64,000 nucleotides of DNA, from contig OZ242168.1 of assembly GCA_965205275.1 (NCBI GenBank), positions 1,736,001-1,800,000 of the forward strand, read 5' to 3'. This stretch comes from WTFY01 sp965205275. GTDB taxonomy: Bacteria > Pseudomonadota > Gammaproteobacteria > UBA4575. The notes beneath the pieces were generated by a model. It was given only the letters and a program-made list of their open reading frames with translations, ran no database searches and was not told the origin of the DNA. This document shows, in pieces, positions 9,102-17,986 of the stretch. Within the stretch, counting starts at the first letter, position 1. Each line of letters begins with the position of its first letter. Made by a program: the position numbers and the translations under genes.

Positions 9102-9986
9102 TCAAACCCGCTCGATCGCACGTTCACCGAAAAGGCCGGCAGGCCTGAACAGCAGGAAGAAAAGTGCCAGCATGTATACAAACCAGTTCGAGACACTGCC
9201 GCGAAAGATCGGGCCCAGATAGAAATCAGCCAGGCTTTCACATGCGCCGACCAGCAGCCCGGCGATGACGGCTCCACTCATGGAAGAGAAACCGCCTATG
9301 ATCAGAACCGGCAATGCCTTGAGGGCAGACAGGGTCAACGAAAACTGAACCCCCTGACGTGCCCCCCAAAGAAGACCGGCGACCAGCGCGATGAATCCCG
9401 CCACACTCCATACGATGCGCCAGACATTCGGCAGCTGAATGCCAATCGATTGCGCAGCCAAAACATCATCGGCCACCGCACGCAGCGAGATACCGATGCG
9501 CGTTACATTGAACACAAATGAAATGATGATGACCAGAAGGATAGCCATTGCAGTGGCGAACAGGTCAAATTCACTCAACCATAATTCACCGAGTTGAATG
9601 GTGCCGTCCGCAATCCCAAGCTCCAAAATGTGGACGTTATTTCCCATCGTCAACTGCGCCACACCTTCGATGATGAAGCTCAGTCCCAATGTGGCCACAA
9701 ACAGCACTATGGGATCGCGGTTCGCCATGGGACGGAGCATGAAGCGCTCGATCAACACGGCACACAGAATCATGACCACCAGTACCGCTAACAGCGCGAG
9801 CCAAAACGGGACACCCGATTCGACGAGGGTCACATAAATCAAGGCCGCAAACAGCACCATAGCGCCTTGCGCAAAGTTGAATACGCCGGACGCCTTGTAG
9901 ATGAGTACGAAACCGAGGGCCACGGACGAATACAGCACCCCCGCCAGCAATCCCCCCAACAATACTCCAAGAATTTCAAAAAACAT
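9102..9986 (-). CDS. livH: ABC importer permease, LivH type
   Basis: 294 residues, about 8 membrane spans. LivH motifs: GGLLAGVLYSSVALGFVLIY, ASGVFNFAQGAMVLFAAL, the cytoplasmic EAA-like stretch ISLRAVADDVLAAQSIGI, and GGFSSMSGAVIAGLLVG. It pairs with LivM. An AGGGG lies upstream of the ATG. It is the second gene of the operon, 18 bases after livG. Confidence 0.93.
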   Translation of the reverse strand: MFFEILGVLLGGLLAGVLYSSVALGFVLIYKASGVFNFAQGAMVLFAALIYVTLVESGVPFWLALLAVLVVMILCAVLIERFMLRPMANRDPIVLFVATLGLSFIIEGVAQLTMGNNVHILELGIADGTIQLGELWLSEFDLFATAMAILLVIIISFVFNVTRIGISLRAVADDVLAAQSIGIQLPNVWRIVWSVAGFIALVAGLLWGARQGVQFSLTLSALKALPVLIIGGFSSMSGAVIAGLLVGACESLADFYLGPIFRGSVSNWFVYMLALFFLLFRPAGLFGERAIERV

Positions 9987-10004
9987 CTGCGCCCCTATCG
10001 GTTC

Positions 10005-10799
10005 TTATTCATAATCCTCACCCAGGTAAGCCTTGATCACAACCGGGTTATTTCGTACCTGCTCCGGCATTCCGTCGGCAATCTTGCGGCCATAGTCCAG
10101 AACCACAATGCGGTGTGCCAGTCCCATCACGATGCCGATATCATGCTCGATCAGCACGATGGTGGTCTCAAAGCGTGTATTCACCTCTGAGACGATACGG
10201 CTCATCTCTTGCTTTTCATCCTGGTTCATACCCGCCATCGGTTCATCGAGCAGCAGGAGTTTGGGCTCTGATACCAGCGCACGTGCCAGGTCAACCCGCT
10301 TTTGAATACCAAATGGAAGTGTCGAAACGACTGTGTGGGCATGTTCCTCAAGCCCGAGAAAGGGGATCACCTTGTTGGCCCATGCAAGAAACTGCTGCTT
10401 TTCGGCACGGTCTCGGCCAATACCGAAAATATTCTCCCAGAACGTGGTTTTGCTGCGCCGCGCCAGCCCGGTGAGCACGTTGTCCAGCACCGTCAGCCTT
10501 TCGAACAAGGCATTGTGCTGGAAGGTTCGCCCGATCCTGCGCCGTGCCGCTTCCAGGGGCGAGATCTTCCGGAAATGCCTGCCATCGAAAACCACTTCAC
10601 CCTGCTGGGGTCGATACACACCGTTGATCACATTGAGCAGTGAACTCTTGCCGGCGCCGTTCGGACCGATCAGGGCACAGATTTCACCCTGGTGAACCTT
10701 CAGGCTGACCTTGGAAAGGGCTGTCACGCCCTTGAACGACAGGGAAATATTACTGGTTTCCAGAAGCACTCCGTTACCGGCGGATACTTCATTGGACAC
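10005..10799 (-). CDS. livG: ABC importer ATP-binding protein, LivG type
   Basis: 264 residues. Walker A GPNGAGKSS, signature region LPFGIQKRVDLARAL, Walker B LLLLDEPMAGMN, H-loop VLIEHDIGIVMGLA. It has the LivG-type insertion after the Q-loop (RTFQHNALFERLTVLDNVLTGL). It is the first gene of the leftward operon livG-livH-livM-(binding protein)-livF-hydrolase-BVMO, starting with GTG preceded by AAGGAGAGG. It faces the alkB-like gene across a 297-base divergent region, which suggests the two transcription units are regulated together. Confidence 0.93.
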   Translation of the reverse strand: MSNEVSAGNGVLLETSNISLSFKGVTALSKVSLKVHQGEICALIGPNGAGKSSLLNVINGVYRPQQGEVVFDGRHFRKISPLEAARRRIGRTFQHNALFERLTVLDNVLTGLARRSKTTFWENIFGIGRDRAEKQQFLAWANKVIPFLGLEEHAHTVVSTLPFGIQKRVDLARALVSEPKLLLLDEPMAGMNQDEKQEMSRIVSEVNTRFETTIVLIEHDIGIVMGLAHRIVVLDYGRKIADGMPEQVRNNPVVIKAYLGEDYE

Positions 10800-11096
10800 C
10801 AGAGCCTCTCCTTACGACAGCAGGCTCTCCATCGACAAATTCTCTCGGCGTCGGGTGCATCATTATTCTTATTCCAACCCCTCCAACATTAGTGGATTCC
10901 AATATATCACGCAGTATTTGACTTGACTAGTACAAAATAGGTATGCTCAAAATAGCGCCTGAGGAAAGCCGGCGTATCTTGAATGAGGGTATTGACCACC
11001 CTGCTGTCAAGCCAGGAAGGCCGAAAAGAGACCCGGCAAAAAATTGATATCGACGCTGGTTGCATAGGGTTTTTAATCTGGCTTGAGGAAACGATT
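10800..11096. other. Divergent control region between the importer operon and the oxygenase operon
   Basis: 297 bases separating livG (leftward) from the AlkB-like gene (rightward). It holds the rightward promoter listed separately and the ribosome sites of both flanking genes. An ORF crosses it in the AlkB frame, but its start lacks a ribosome site and the protein family begins at the ATG at 11097. No regulator gene lies in the region. Confidence 0.5.
10918..10947 (+). promoter_or_regulatory. Candidate sigma-70 promoter of the AlkB-like operon
   Basis: TTGACT (10918-10923) and TATGCT (10942-10947) are separated by 18 bases, a good vegetative match. Transcription would begin near 10955, giving a leader of about 140 bases before the ATG at 11097. 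It is assigned by eye; a regulated promoter elsewhere in this region is possible. Confidence 0.4.
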
Positions 11097-12281
11097 ATGT
11101 GGAAATATCTGAAGTTTGGATGGTTGAACTGGACTGTAACGTTGGGTACCGCCGCAAGCTTCATCGCCGGGGGCTGGTGGATGTGGTTCGGGGTTGCGTT
11201 CATGTTTATTTTAGGGGTCGGGGGCGAGCTGCTGAGTGGAGAAGATAACTCGGAGCCCCGCTACAGTTCTGGCTGGATCTACGACTGGATCATCTATTCG
11301 GTTTCCCTGTTTTTAGTCCTATCCCTGTGTACCTTCGTCTGGGCATTCGGTTCGGCTGATCCGCTGGGCATCGGGAAATTCACACTCGGGCAATTCGGAT
11401 ACGATGCCTTGGCGGCTCGTGGTGAAAATGTCTGGTACCACTACACGGGTGCGGCGTTATCACTCGGTATCATTCTGGGGGTACAGGGCATCGTGATGGG
11501 GCATGAACTGGTTTCCCGTACCGACGATGCGGTGGACACGAAAATCGGGGAGTGGGTGTTCGCATTGATGTTCGGAACAAACTTTGCCGTGGAGCATGTA
11601 TACGGCCATCACAAGAATCTGGGATTTCCCGAGCACGACGCGGTCACGCCGTTACGCGGCACACATTTTTATCAGTTTCAAACGGTCGGCACATGGACCC
11701 AATGGAAAAGTGGCTGGCAGGTTGAAACGCAACGGTTGAACGAGGTCGGCCGGTCTTCGTTCTCGTTCGGGAACCGGATCGTGCAGGCCTGGCTGCGGGG
11801 TGGAGTGGTGATGGCGCTGGTACTCATCGGCGGCGGCTGGATGTGTTTTCTGTGCTACCTTCTGGCGATTGCCTATGCCAAATTCATTCTGGAGGGGCTT
11901 AACTTTTTCTCCCATTACGGGCTGGTCCGCGAAAAGGGCCAACCGATTACCCCAAGAGTGACGTTCTCCAGCAATAACGCCTGGGGCAACTGGATCCTGC
12001 TGAACCTCGGCCGTCACGGGGCGCACCATGCGGACAGCAGCCGCTACCAGGACCTCAAGGCGTACCCGGACGCCCCGCAATGTCCCTACGGGTACCTGAC
12101 GATGACGGTCATTGCATGGATTCCTCCTCTGTTTTTTAAAGTGGTTATCCCCATGCTCAAGGAATGGGACGAAAAATACGCCACGACGGTGGAACTGGAA
12201 CAGACCCGGAAAGAAAACCAGGAGAGCGGGATCAAGGAGCTGGAGGAGTTCGTACCCCGCCACACGGCTTCGGCGCAATGA
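11097..12281 (+). CDS. AlkB-type membrane di-iron alkane/hydrocarbon monooxygenase (divergent)
   Basis: 394 residues from the ATG with GAGGAAACG upstream. About six hydrophobic spans carry the histidine boxes of the membrane-bound alkane hydroxylase/desaturase superfamily: HELVS (136-140), EHVYGHH (166-172), NFFSHYG (269-275) and LGRHGAHH (304-311). The boxes deviate from classical AlkB: the first is HELVSR rather than HELxHK, and the third has Ser where NYxEHYG has Glu. Hydroxylation of an inactivated carbon is therefore likely, but n-alkane specificity is not assured. Classical AlkB uses rubredoxin; none is nearby. Instead a molybdoenzyme and a flavin/ferredoxin reductase follow within the same apparent operon. 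Confidence 0.88.
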   Translation: MWKYLKFGWLNWTVTLGTAASFIAGGWWMWFGVAFMFILGVGGELLSGEDNSEPRYSSGWIYDWIIYSVSLFLVLSLCTFVWAFGSADPLGIGKFTLGQFGYDALAARGENVWYHYTGAALSLGIILGVQGIVMGHELVSRTDDAVDTKIGEWVFALMFGTNFAVEHVYGHHKNLGFPEHDAVTPLRGTHFYQFQTVGTWTQWKSGWQVETQRLNEVGRSSFSFGNRIVQAWLRGGVVMALVLIGGGWMCFLCYLLAIAYAKFILEGLNFFSHYGLVREKGQPITPRVTFSSNNAWGNWILLNLGRHGAHHADSSRYQDLKAYPDAPQCPYGYLTMTVIAWIPPLFFKVVIPMLKEWDEKYATTVELEQTRKENQESGIKELEEFVPRHTASAQ

Positions 12282-12302
12282 CACGGGAAAGGGGGTAAGG
12301 CA

Positions 12303-14453
12303 ATGGGCATCAACACGATGACCCGGTCCGAACCGCCTGCCGGGCATTCAAAGCACCACGTGGTATGTCCTCATGACTGCCCGGACGGCTGTTCAATGCT
12401 GGTCACGGTAAATGACGAAACCGGCCAGGCCGTTCGCATAGAAGGGGATCCAAGCAACCCCATTACACGCGGATACCTGTGTAACAAGGTCAATCATTAC
12501 CTGGATCTTGTCTACAACGACAGCCGGGTTCTCTATCCCCACAAGCGGGTCGGGCCGAAAGGACCGGGTGCAGAATTCGAGAGAATTTCCTGGGACGAGG
12601 CGCTGGATGCCATCACGGACAATTTCAAAGCGGTGATCGATGAGTACGGACCGGAAGCCGTACAGCCGTATTCGTATTCAGGCACCCTGGGGCTGATTCA
12701 TTTCTTCGGGATGGACCAGCGGTTCTGGAACAAGATGGAGGCCGCCAGGCTTGACCAGTCCATCTGTGCGTGGGCGGGGATCTGGTCGCACATTTACACC
12801 TACGGGCTGGCAGACGGCCCGAGCACCGAAGACATCCCGGATGCGGACCTGGTGATCCTGTGGGGAAACAACATTGTCAGCACGGGGGTACACCTGATAC
12901 CGTTTGTGCAGGAAGCCCGGGAGCGAGGCGCAACGATCGTCGCAATCGATCCCAGGAAAACGCGCACCACTGAATTTGCGGACTGGCACATCCAGCCACG
13001 CCCGGGTACCGATGCCGCCCTGGCGCTGGGTATGATGAAGATCATTGTGGATGCCGGGCTGCATGATGAGGCATTCCTGAAAGAGTACACCCATGGCTGG
13101 GAACAGCTGATCCAGGACGAGCTCCCGAAATGGACACTGGAGAAGGTGTCCCGCATCACCGGGATCCAGGCTTCGGAAATCGAAAAGTTTGCCAGGGCGT
13201 ACGCGGCGAGCCGGAAAACGAATATCCGGACCGGCTGGGGCCTGAACCGGCACAAGAATTCAGGCCAGACCTGCCGGGCCGTCATGCTTTTGCCCTGTAT
13301 CACCGGAGCCTGGCGGGAAAAATGCGGAGGGGCCTTGTCCTGGACCGGCGAGGAAAACTGGATGCGGCTGCAGCTCGGCAAGTTGCAACGCCCGGACCTG
13401 GGTGACCGGGCCTCCAAGCGTACCATCAACATGGTGCAGATCGGACGGGCCCTGGCGGATCACCAGGACATGAACGGGGACCCGCTCGACCCGCCCATAA
13501 AATCCCTTTTTGTCTATAACTCGGACCCCGCCAACTGTGCGCCGAACACCAATAACGTGCGCAAGGGATTGATGCGGGATGATCTTTTTGTTGCGGTGCA
13601 CGATACGGTCTGGACCGACTCGTGCCTGTATGCGGACATTGTGCTGCCGGCCGATACGCAGCTGGAACGCTGGGATCTGCATGCTCCCTGGGGCCACTAC
13701 CTCTATAACCTGAGTCAGCCTTGTATCGAGCCACTGGGGGAGAGCGTTCGTAACACGGAACTGTTCAGGAGGCTGGCCAGGAAAATGGGCTACGACGAAG
13801 ATACGTTTGAACAGTCGGACGAGGACATGATTAAAGAAATCATCTGCGCTGACGGGCACCCGGGCATGGAGGGAATCACGTTTGACGGGCTTAAAGAGAA
13901 TGGCTGGATGCGCTGCAACGTTGATTCACCCAACCGGGACTGGCTGAAGCTCGGCTGGCCTACGGAGTCGGGAAAAATCAATATCTGGTCGGAGGAGATC
14001 AAGAGCCAGGGACAGTCTCCCCTGCCGACGTACGTGCCGGAGGAGGAAGGCCAGGAAAACTATGAACTGAGGAAGAAGTATCCGCTGCAGGTGTTAAGCA
14101 ACGCACCTCATTACTTTATCGGTGATTCGTTCCAGACCGTGCCCAGGCTCCAGGCGATGATGTCCAGGCCCACCGTGGAATTATGTCCCGAGGACGCCTT
14201 CGAGCGCGGCATCGAAGACGGCGATCTCTGTCGTCTTTACAATGACCGCGGTGAGACGTACGCGCATGCCGTGATCATCGACGGTCTGCTTCCCGGGGTA
14301 TGCGGCACCCAGAAGCAGTTCAAAGGCAGCAATACGCCAGGCGGTGTGAATGCAAACGCCCTGATATCAGAAGAGTTGACGGATATCGGCTGGAGTCCCA
14401 CCTTCTATTCATGTCTGGCACAGGTAGAGCGAGTACCGGTTGAAGCAGCCTAG
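12303..14453 (+). CDS. Molybdopterin (bis-MGD) oxidoreductase, DMSO-reductase superfamily
   Basis: 716 residues. An N-terminal [4Fe-4S] site is formed by C22, C26, C30 and C60 (CPHDCPDGC, then YLC). Family segments follow: RISWDEALDAI, ADLVILWGNNIVST, TIVAIDPRK, a middle domain with LFVYNSDPANCAPN, and the C-terminal cofactor-binding domain (LQVLSNAPHYF, ELCPEDAFERGIEDGD). There is no Tat signal, so it is predicted cytoplasmic. It starts 21 bases after the AlkB-like gene and is followed 30 bases later by the reductase gene, a tight operon. Such proteins perform oxo-transfer, hydroxylation or hydration (e.g. acetylene hydratase, formate dehydrogenase relatives); the reaction here is unknown. 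Confidence 0.9.
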   Translation: MGINTMTRSEPPAGHSKHHVVCPHDCPDGCSMLVTVNDETGQAVRIEGDPSNPITRGYLCNKVNHYLDLVYNDSRVLYPHKRVGPKGPGAEFERISWDEALDAITDNFKAVIDEYGPEAVQPYSYSGTLGLIHFFGMDQRFWNKMEAARLDQSICAWAGIWSHIYTYGLADGPSTEDIPDADLVILWGNNIVSTGVHLIPFVQEARERGATIVAIDPRKTRTTEFADWHIQPRPGTDAALALGMMKIIVDAGLHDEAFLKEYTHGWEQLIQDELPKWTLEKVSRITGIQASEIEKFARAYAASRKTNIRTGWGLNRHKNSGQTCRAVMLLPCITGAWREKCGGALSWTGEENWMRLQLGKLQRPDLGDRASKRTINMVQIGRALADHQDMNGDPLDPPIKSLFVYNSDPANCAPNTNNVRKGLMRDDLFVAVHDTVWTDSCLYADIVLPADTQLERWDLHAPWGHYLYNLSQPCIEPLGESVRNTELFRRLARKMGYDEDTFEQSDEDMIKEIICADGHPGMEGITFDGLKENGWMRCNVDSPNRDWLKLGWPTESGKINIWSEEIKSQGQSPLPTYVPEEEGQENYELRKKYPLQVLSNAPHYFIGDSFQTVPRLQAMMSRPTVELCPEDAFERGIEDGDLCRLYNDRGETYAHAVIIDGLLPGVCGTQKQFKGSNTPGGVNANALISEELTDIGWSPTFYSCLAQVERVPVEAA

Positions 14454-14483
14454 CGGGCAACGGTCGGGATAAAGGAGGTTTAA

Positions 14484-15596
14484 GTGTCTGCGCAACTTCG
14501 AAGCCTGCCGGCGGCAGACCCCCGGATTCACAACAGCCGGGTACAGGTCAGTCAGGGCGTCATCGCCCGTACACAAAAACTTACGTACGACACGATGCAG
14601 CTGGCCGTGCAGTGCCACCAGGCGTCCGCTCCATTGAGCGGCATTGCAGGACAGTACGCTACGCTGGCGACCCCGAGCCTGAGCAAGCCGCGTGCCTATT
14701 CATTTGCCAGGGCTCCTGAGAACGAGGAGGCGAACCAGCATACGTTTTTTGTCAAGCTGATTCACGGCGGCGAGTTTTCGGGATGGCTGTTCAAAACGGA
14801 CCGGACCGGAGAGCCCATCACCCTGACCGGACCGCTTGGACAGTTTGTACTCGATGCCTCCGATGACCCGATGGTGTGCATCGCCGGCGGCAGTGGCTTG
14901 AGTGCCATCAAGGCAATTCTTGAGCAGGCGGCAAACCGGTCTGTGATGCGGGATGTCCTTTTTCTGTACGGGGCCCGGACACAGGCGGATCTCTACTGTC
15001 AGGATGAAATTGAATCGATCAAACGAAAATGGAACAGAGACTACCGGTTTGACTACGTGAACGTTCTTTCGGTGGAGCCGAAAGACAGTGACTGGACCGG
15101 CCCGAGAGGGCTGGTGACCGAGTATTTTGAAAAAACCCATGTCAAGAGCGGAAATTTTGATATCGGCCAATCGAGAGCGTATCTTTGCGGGCCGCCCCCG
15201 ATGGTGGATGCAGCCGTTGCCATGCTGGTGAATGGCGGGCTGACACGGGATCGTATCTATTACGATAAATTCGAAGACGCGAGCTCCCCGGCGCCCGTGA
15301 TCGACAATTCGAAATGTGTCCTGTGTGACGAGTGTCTGCTGGTCAAGCCGATTGCAAACTGCATCGTCGAAGTTTCCGGATTCGTCTTCGGTGAAAACGA
15401 CGAAATCGTTGACTATGCGCGCGTACATCCCGCACACACTTCCGGTCTGTACTACAACTCGCTCTACATTGACGAAAATGAATGCATCCGGTGTCTTGCC
15501 TGTGTGGATCAATGCCCGACCGGTGCGATTTCCACTACAAACTCGGTGAAACCGGCTATGCTCAGAAACATGAGGACGGAAACTCCTGCGGCTTGA
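14484..15596 (+). CDS. FAD/NAD(P)H reductase fused to 2[4Fe-4S] ferredoxin
   Basis: 370 residues, GTG start with AAGGAGG just upstream. Residues 20-260 are a ferredoxin-NADP reductase fold: RAYS (70-73) binds FAD, GGSGLSAI (135-142) is the NAD(P) loop and CGPPPM (235-240) the C-terminal nucleotide motif. Residues 275-350 form a ferredoxin domain with C278, C281, C284, C293 and C334, C337, C340, C344, the two motifs separated by a roughly 40-residue insert. This gives NAD(P)H to FAD to two 4Fe-4S clusters in one chain, resembling BoxA with domains in the reverse order. As the last gene of the alkB-like/molybdoenzyme operon it is a strong candidate electron donor to the oxygenase. Confidence 0.88.
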   Translation: MSAQLRSLPAADPRIHNSRVQVSQGVIARTQKLTYDTMQLAVQCHQASAPLSGIAGQYATLATPSLSKPRAYSFARAPENEEANQHTFFVKLIHGGEFSGWLFKTDRTGEPITLTGPLGQFVLDASDDPMVCIAGGSGLSAIKAILEQAANRSVMRDVLFLYGARTQADLYCQDEIESIKRKWNRDYRFDYVNVLSVEPKDSDWTGPRGLVTEYFEKTHVKSGNFDIGQSRAYLCGPPPMVDAAVAMLVNGGLTRDRIYYDKFEDASSPAPVIDNSKCVLCDECLLVKPIANCIVEVSGFVFGENDEIVDYARVHPAHTSGLYYNSLYIDENECIRCLACVDQCPTGAISTTNSVKPAMLRNMRTETPAA

Positions 15597-15652
15597 CTCC
15601 CTGAGAGGCTTGCTGACCGGCTCACCGGGTTAGCGAAAATGCACCCTGGTGC

Positions 15653-16648
15653 TCAGGCTTCCTTCAGCCATCCGGCCACGTCTCTGGCAAAATACGTCAG
15701 GATGGCGTCTGCCCCCGCACGTTTGATACACAGCAGGGATTCCATCACACCGCTGCGCTCATCCAGCCAGCCGTTTTGTGCCGCCGCTTTCAGCATGCTG
15801 TATTCCCCGCTCACCTGATAGACGAAGGTAGGCATCCAGAACGCATCCTTGATGCGTCGTACGACATCCAGGTACGGCATACCCGGTTTGACCAGGATAG
15901 CGTCTGCCCCCTCGTCAAGGTCCAGGGCCACCTCACGCAGGGCCTCATCCGAGTTGGCCGGGTCCATCTGGTAGGTGTATTTGTCACCGCTCCCGAGGCT
16001 GGCCGCCGAGCCCACGGCATCCCGGAACGGACCGTAAAAACCGGAGGCGTATTTTGCGGAATAGGCCAGTATCCGTGTGTTGCAAAACCCGTTGTCTTCC
16101 AGGGCTTGGCGAATGTGCCCGATGCGCCCGTCCATCATGTCCGAGGGGGCCACGATGTCGGCACCGGCTGTGGCATGCGATAACGCCTGCCGGGCCAGCA
16201 CGGCCACGGTTTCATCGTTCATCACGTACCCTTGTCCGTCGAGCAGCCCGTCCTGTCCGTGTGAGGTAAACGGGTCCAGGGCCACATCACTGATAACGCC
16301 GAGTTCGGGGACGGCCTGCTTGACCGCCGCAATGGCACGTTGTGCGATCCCGTCAGGATTGAAGGCCTCTTCCGCCTGCGCGCTTTTTTGCTCCGGGGCC
16401 ACCACCGGGAATACGGCAATCGCAGGGATGCCCAGTGCGTACGCCTGTCCCGCTTCATCAACCAGCTGGTCGATGCCGAGTCGCTCGACCCCCGGCATCG
16501 AGGCCACGGCCTCGCGCTGCGAGCCTTCCTGTACAAATACCGGCCAGATCAGGTCGCCAGCCTGGAGGCGGTGTTCGCGCATCAGTTCACGCGAAAAAGG
16601 ATCCGCACGCATTCTGCGCATGCGCAGGTTGGGATATCGGCTGCTCAT
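15653..16648 (-). CDS. hemB: Delta-aminolevulinic acid dehydratase (porphobilinogen synthase)
   Basis: 331 residues, the usual length. It condenses two 5-aminolevulinate molecules to porphobilinogen in haem synthesis. Active-site lysines lie in YSAKYASGFYGPF and ILVKPGMPYLDV. The metal-site region reads DVALDPFTSHGQDG, with Asp/Ala where zinc enzymes have the three-cysteine DVCLCxYTSHGHC motif, so this is the zinc-independent, Mg-type form. It is leftward and convergent with the reductase gene; about 56 bases separate the stops. It probably forms its own unit downstream of the interrupted TPR lipoprotein gene. Confidence 0.97.
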   Translation of the reverse strand: MSSRYPNLRMRRMRADPFSRELMREHRLQAGDLIWPVFVQEGSQREAVASMPGVERLGIDQLVDEAGQAYALGIPAIAVFPVVAPEQKSAQAEEAFNPDGIAQRAIAAVKQAVPELGVISDVALDPFTSHGQDGLLDGQGYVMNDETVAVLARQALSHATAGADIVAPSDMMDGRIGHIRQALEDNGFCNTRILAYSAKYASGFYGPFRDAVGSAASLGSGDKYTYQMDPANSDEALREVALDLDEGADAILVKPGMPYLDVVRRIKDAFWMPTFVYQVSGEYSMLKAAAQNGWLDERSGVMESLLCIKRAGADAILTYFARDVAGWLKEA

Positions 16649-16778
16649 GGGTCTTGTTTCGATTTCTGGACGTTGGTATCCGTCGATAGTAGCAAAGCTG
16701 GCAGGTGCTGTCTTGAAGGACGCGGTTGGGCCTGGCGCAGCCGTATCCGGACAGATCCTGGCAGCCGGTCAGCTCCTG

Positions 16779-17456
16779 TCAGGGTCTTGGCATCTTCTTT
16801 TCCAGATCCGCAATAAACGTGTCAGGGAAAGGGCGCGCTAGGATACGCTCGGCCCGGTTCACTTTTTCCCATGCCCCGCGGTAATCCCCTTGTTCGTACA
16901 GGGAATACGCCCACCTGCGCTAGGCGTTTCCATACGCCGGATCCAGCCCGGTACTTTCGGAAAACTTTTGATTGGCCTTGCTGAAATAATGCCGGACATG
17001 TTTTCCCTTGTACGTGTAGGCGCTTCCCATATCGGACAGGAGCGCAGGTTTTTGATAGGGGTCATCAATCAAGGTTTCCGCTTTTTCAAAAAACCGGATC
17101 GCATCGTCCATCCTGTCCTGCTCAAGCAGTATTCTGGCAAACCCCCAGTAGGGCTGGTAGTTGTCCGGGTTCAGTAACCAGGACTGGTTATAGCGGTGCA
17201 TCGCAATATCAGGATGGCCTTCACGCAGCAACCGGTTGCCTTCAGCAAACCAGGCCTGGCTTGCTTTTTCCCTGGAGCCGATACCACGGGTTGCTTTCTC
17301 GATAAAGGCTTCGTCCGCTTTTTTCAGAAAGTCCGGTCTTTCGACTTCCGGCTGTCCATACATGGGAAGGGAGTCGATTCGAACCCCGTCTGCCAGTGCG
17401 CACCCGAACAGGGACCCGAGCATAACGATGCCGACCGCACCCTGGCGGATCTTCAT
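16779..17456 (-). pseudogene. TPR lipoprotein interrupted by an in-frame amber codon
   Basis: From the ATG at 17456 the protein has a lipoprotein signal with lipobox LFGC (Cys19), then TPR-like helices (NQSWLLNPDNYQPYWGFA, DAIRFFEKAETLIDDPYQ). It reads 178 residues to a TAG at 16920-16922. The same frame then continues 46 more residues (RRWAYSLYEQGDYRGAWEKV...) to a TGA at 16779-16781, with no shift and natural protein-like composition. The simplest reading is a nonsense mutation, so the product is truncated or lost, unless TAG is read through. The function is unknown; small TPR lipoproteins often scaffold envelope complexes. The gene lies upstream of hemB, 130 bases apart, same strand. Confidence 0.75.
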
Positions 17457-17551
17457 GTGCCCTTCACCTCGCACGAACCCGGGAACGCTGCAGAAGCGCC
17501 CCTGTGCACAGGGTTTTTGCCGGATGAAAGGCAGTATCCCGGGTGCCGGCC

Positions 17552-17986
17552 TCAGGCCCCCGTAACATGTGTCTCCAGGTGTGTTGTTGCAGTCAGCGAG
17601 TTGGTGACCAGGCAGTTTTTCTCCGCTTTTTCCAGTACGCGTGCCGCCTTGTCCGCATTTTCGCCGGGGTCGATTTCAAGCGAGGCGGTCATGTGCAGTT
17701 CGGTAAACCGGAGGACCCGGTCCACCATCTCCAGGGTCCCCCGGGCCTCGCAGGTCAGGTTCTGCCACTTGAGTTGTGAGGCATTCGCCACGGCACGAAA
17801 GGTCAGGATCAGGCAATCGGCGGCGCATGCGACCAGCAGGTCCTCGGGAGACCACATGTCCCCCGGTCCGTCAAACTGTTTGGGAGCGGCGACATCGAGC
17901 GCCGTCAGGCCCTCTGCCTGGGTGGTGAGGGTACCGGAAGGTTGTCCCTCGGCCCGGACCGTGTAGTAGTGGGGAAATTTTTGCAT
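17552..17986 (-). CDS. OsmC/Ohr family protein
   Basis: 144 residues. OsmC-like fold: GPGDMWSPEDLLVACAADC places the first redox Cys, and EKAEKNCLVTNSL the second. Characterised members reduce organic hydroperoxides through these two cysteines; many OsmC-like proteins remain untested. The start is upstream of YYTVRAEGQPSG. It is monocistronic in appearance and divergent from pyrF. A second, degraded OsmC-like gene lies at 55.5-55.9 kb. Confidence 0.85.
   Translation of the reverse strand: MQKFPHYYTVRAEGQPSGTLTTQAEGLTALDVAAPKQFDGPGDMWSPEDLLVACAADCLILTFRAVANASQLKWQNLTCEARGTLEMVDRVLRFTELHMTASLEIDPGENADKAARVLEKAEKNCLVTNSLTATTHLETHVTGA

Noticed and set aside
16779..17456. General recoding of TAG as a sense codon, suggested by two in-frame ambers
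   Set aside because: TAG is used as the ordinary stop of def, trkA, trkH and hisH in this window, so genome-wide recoding is not supported.
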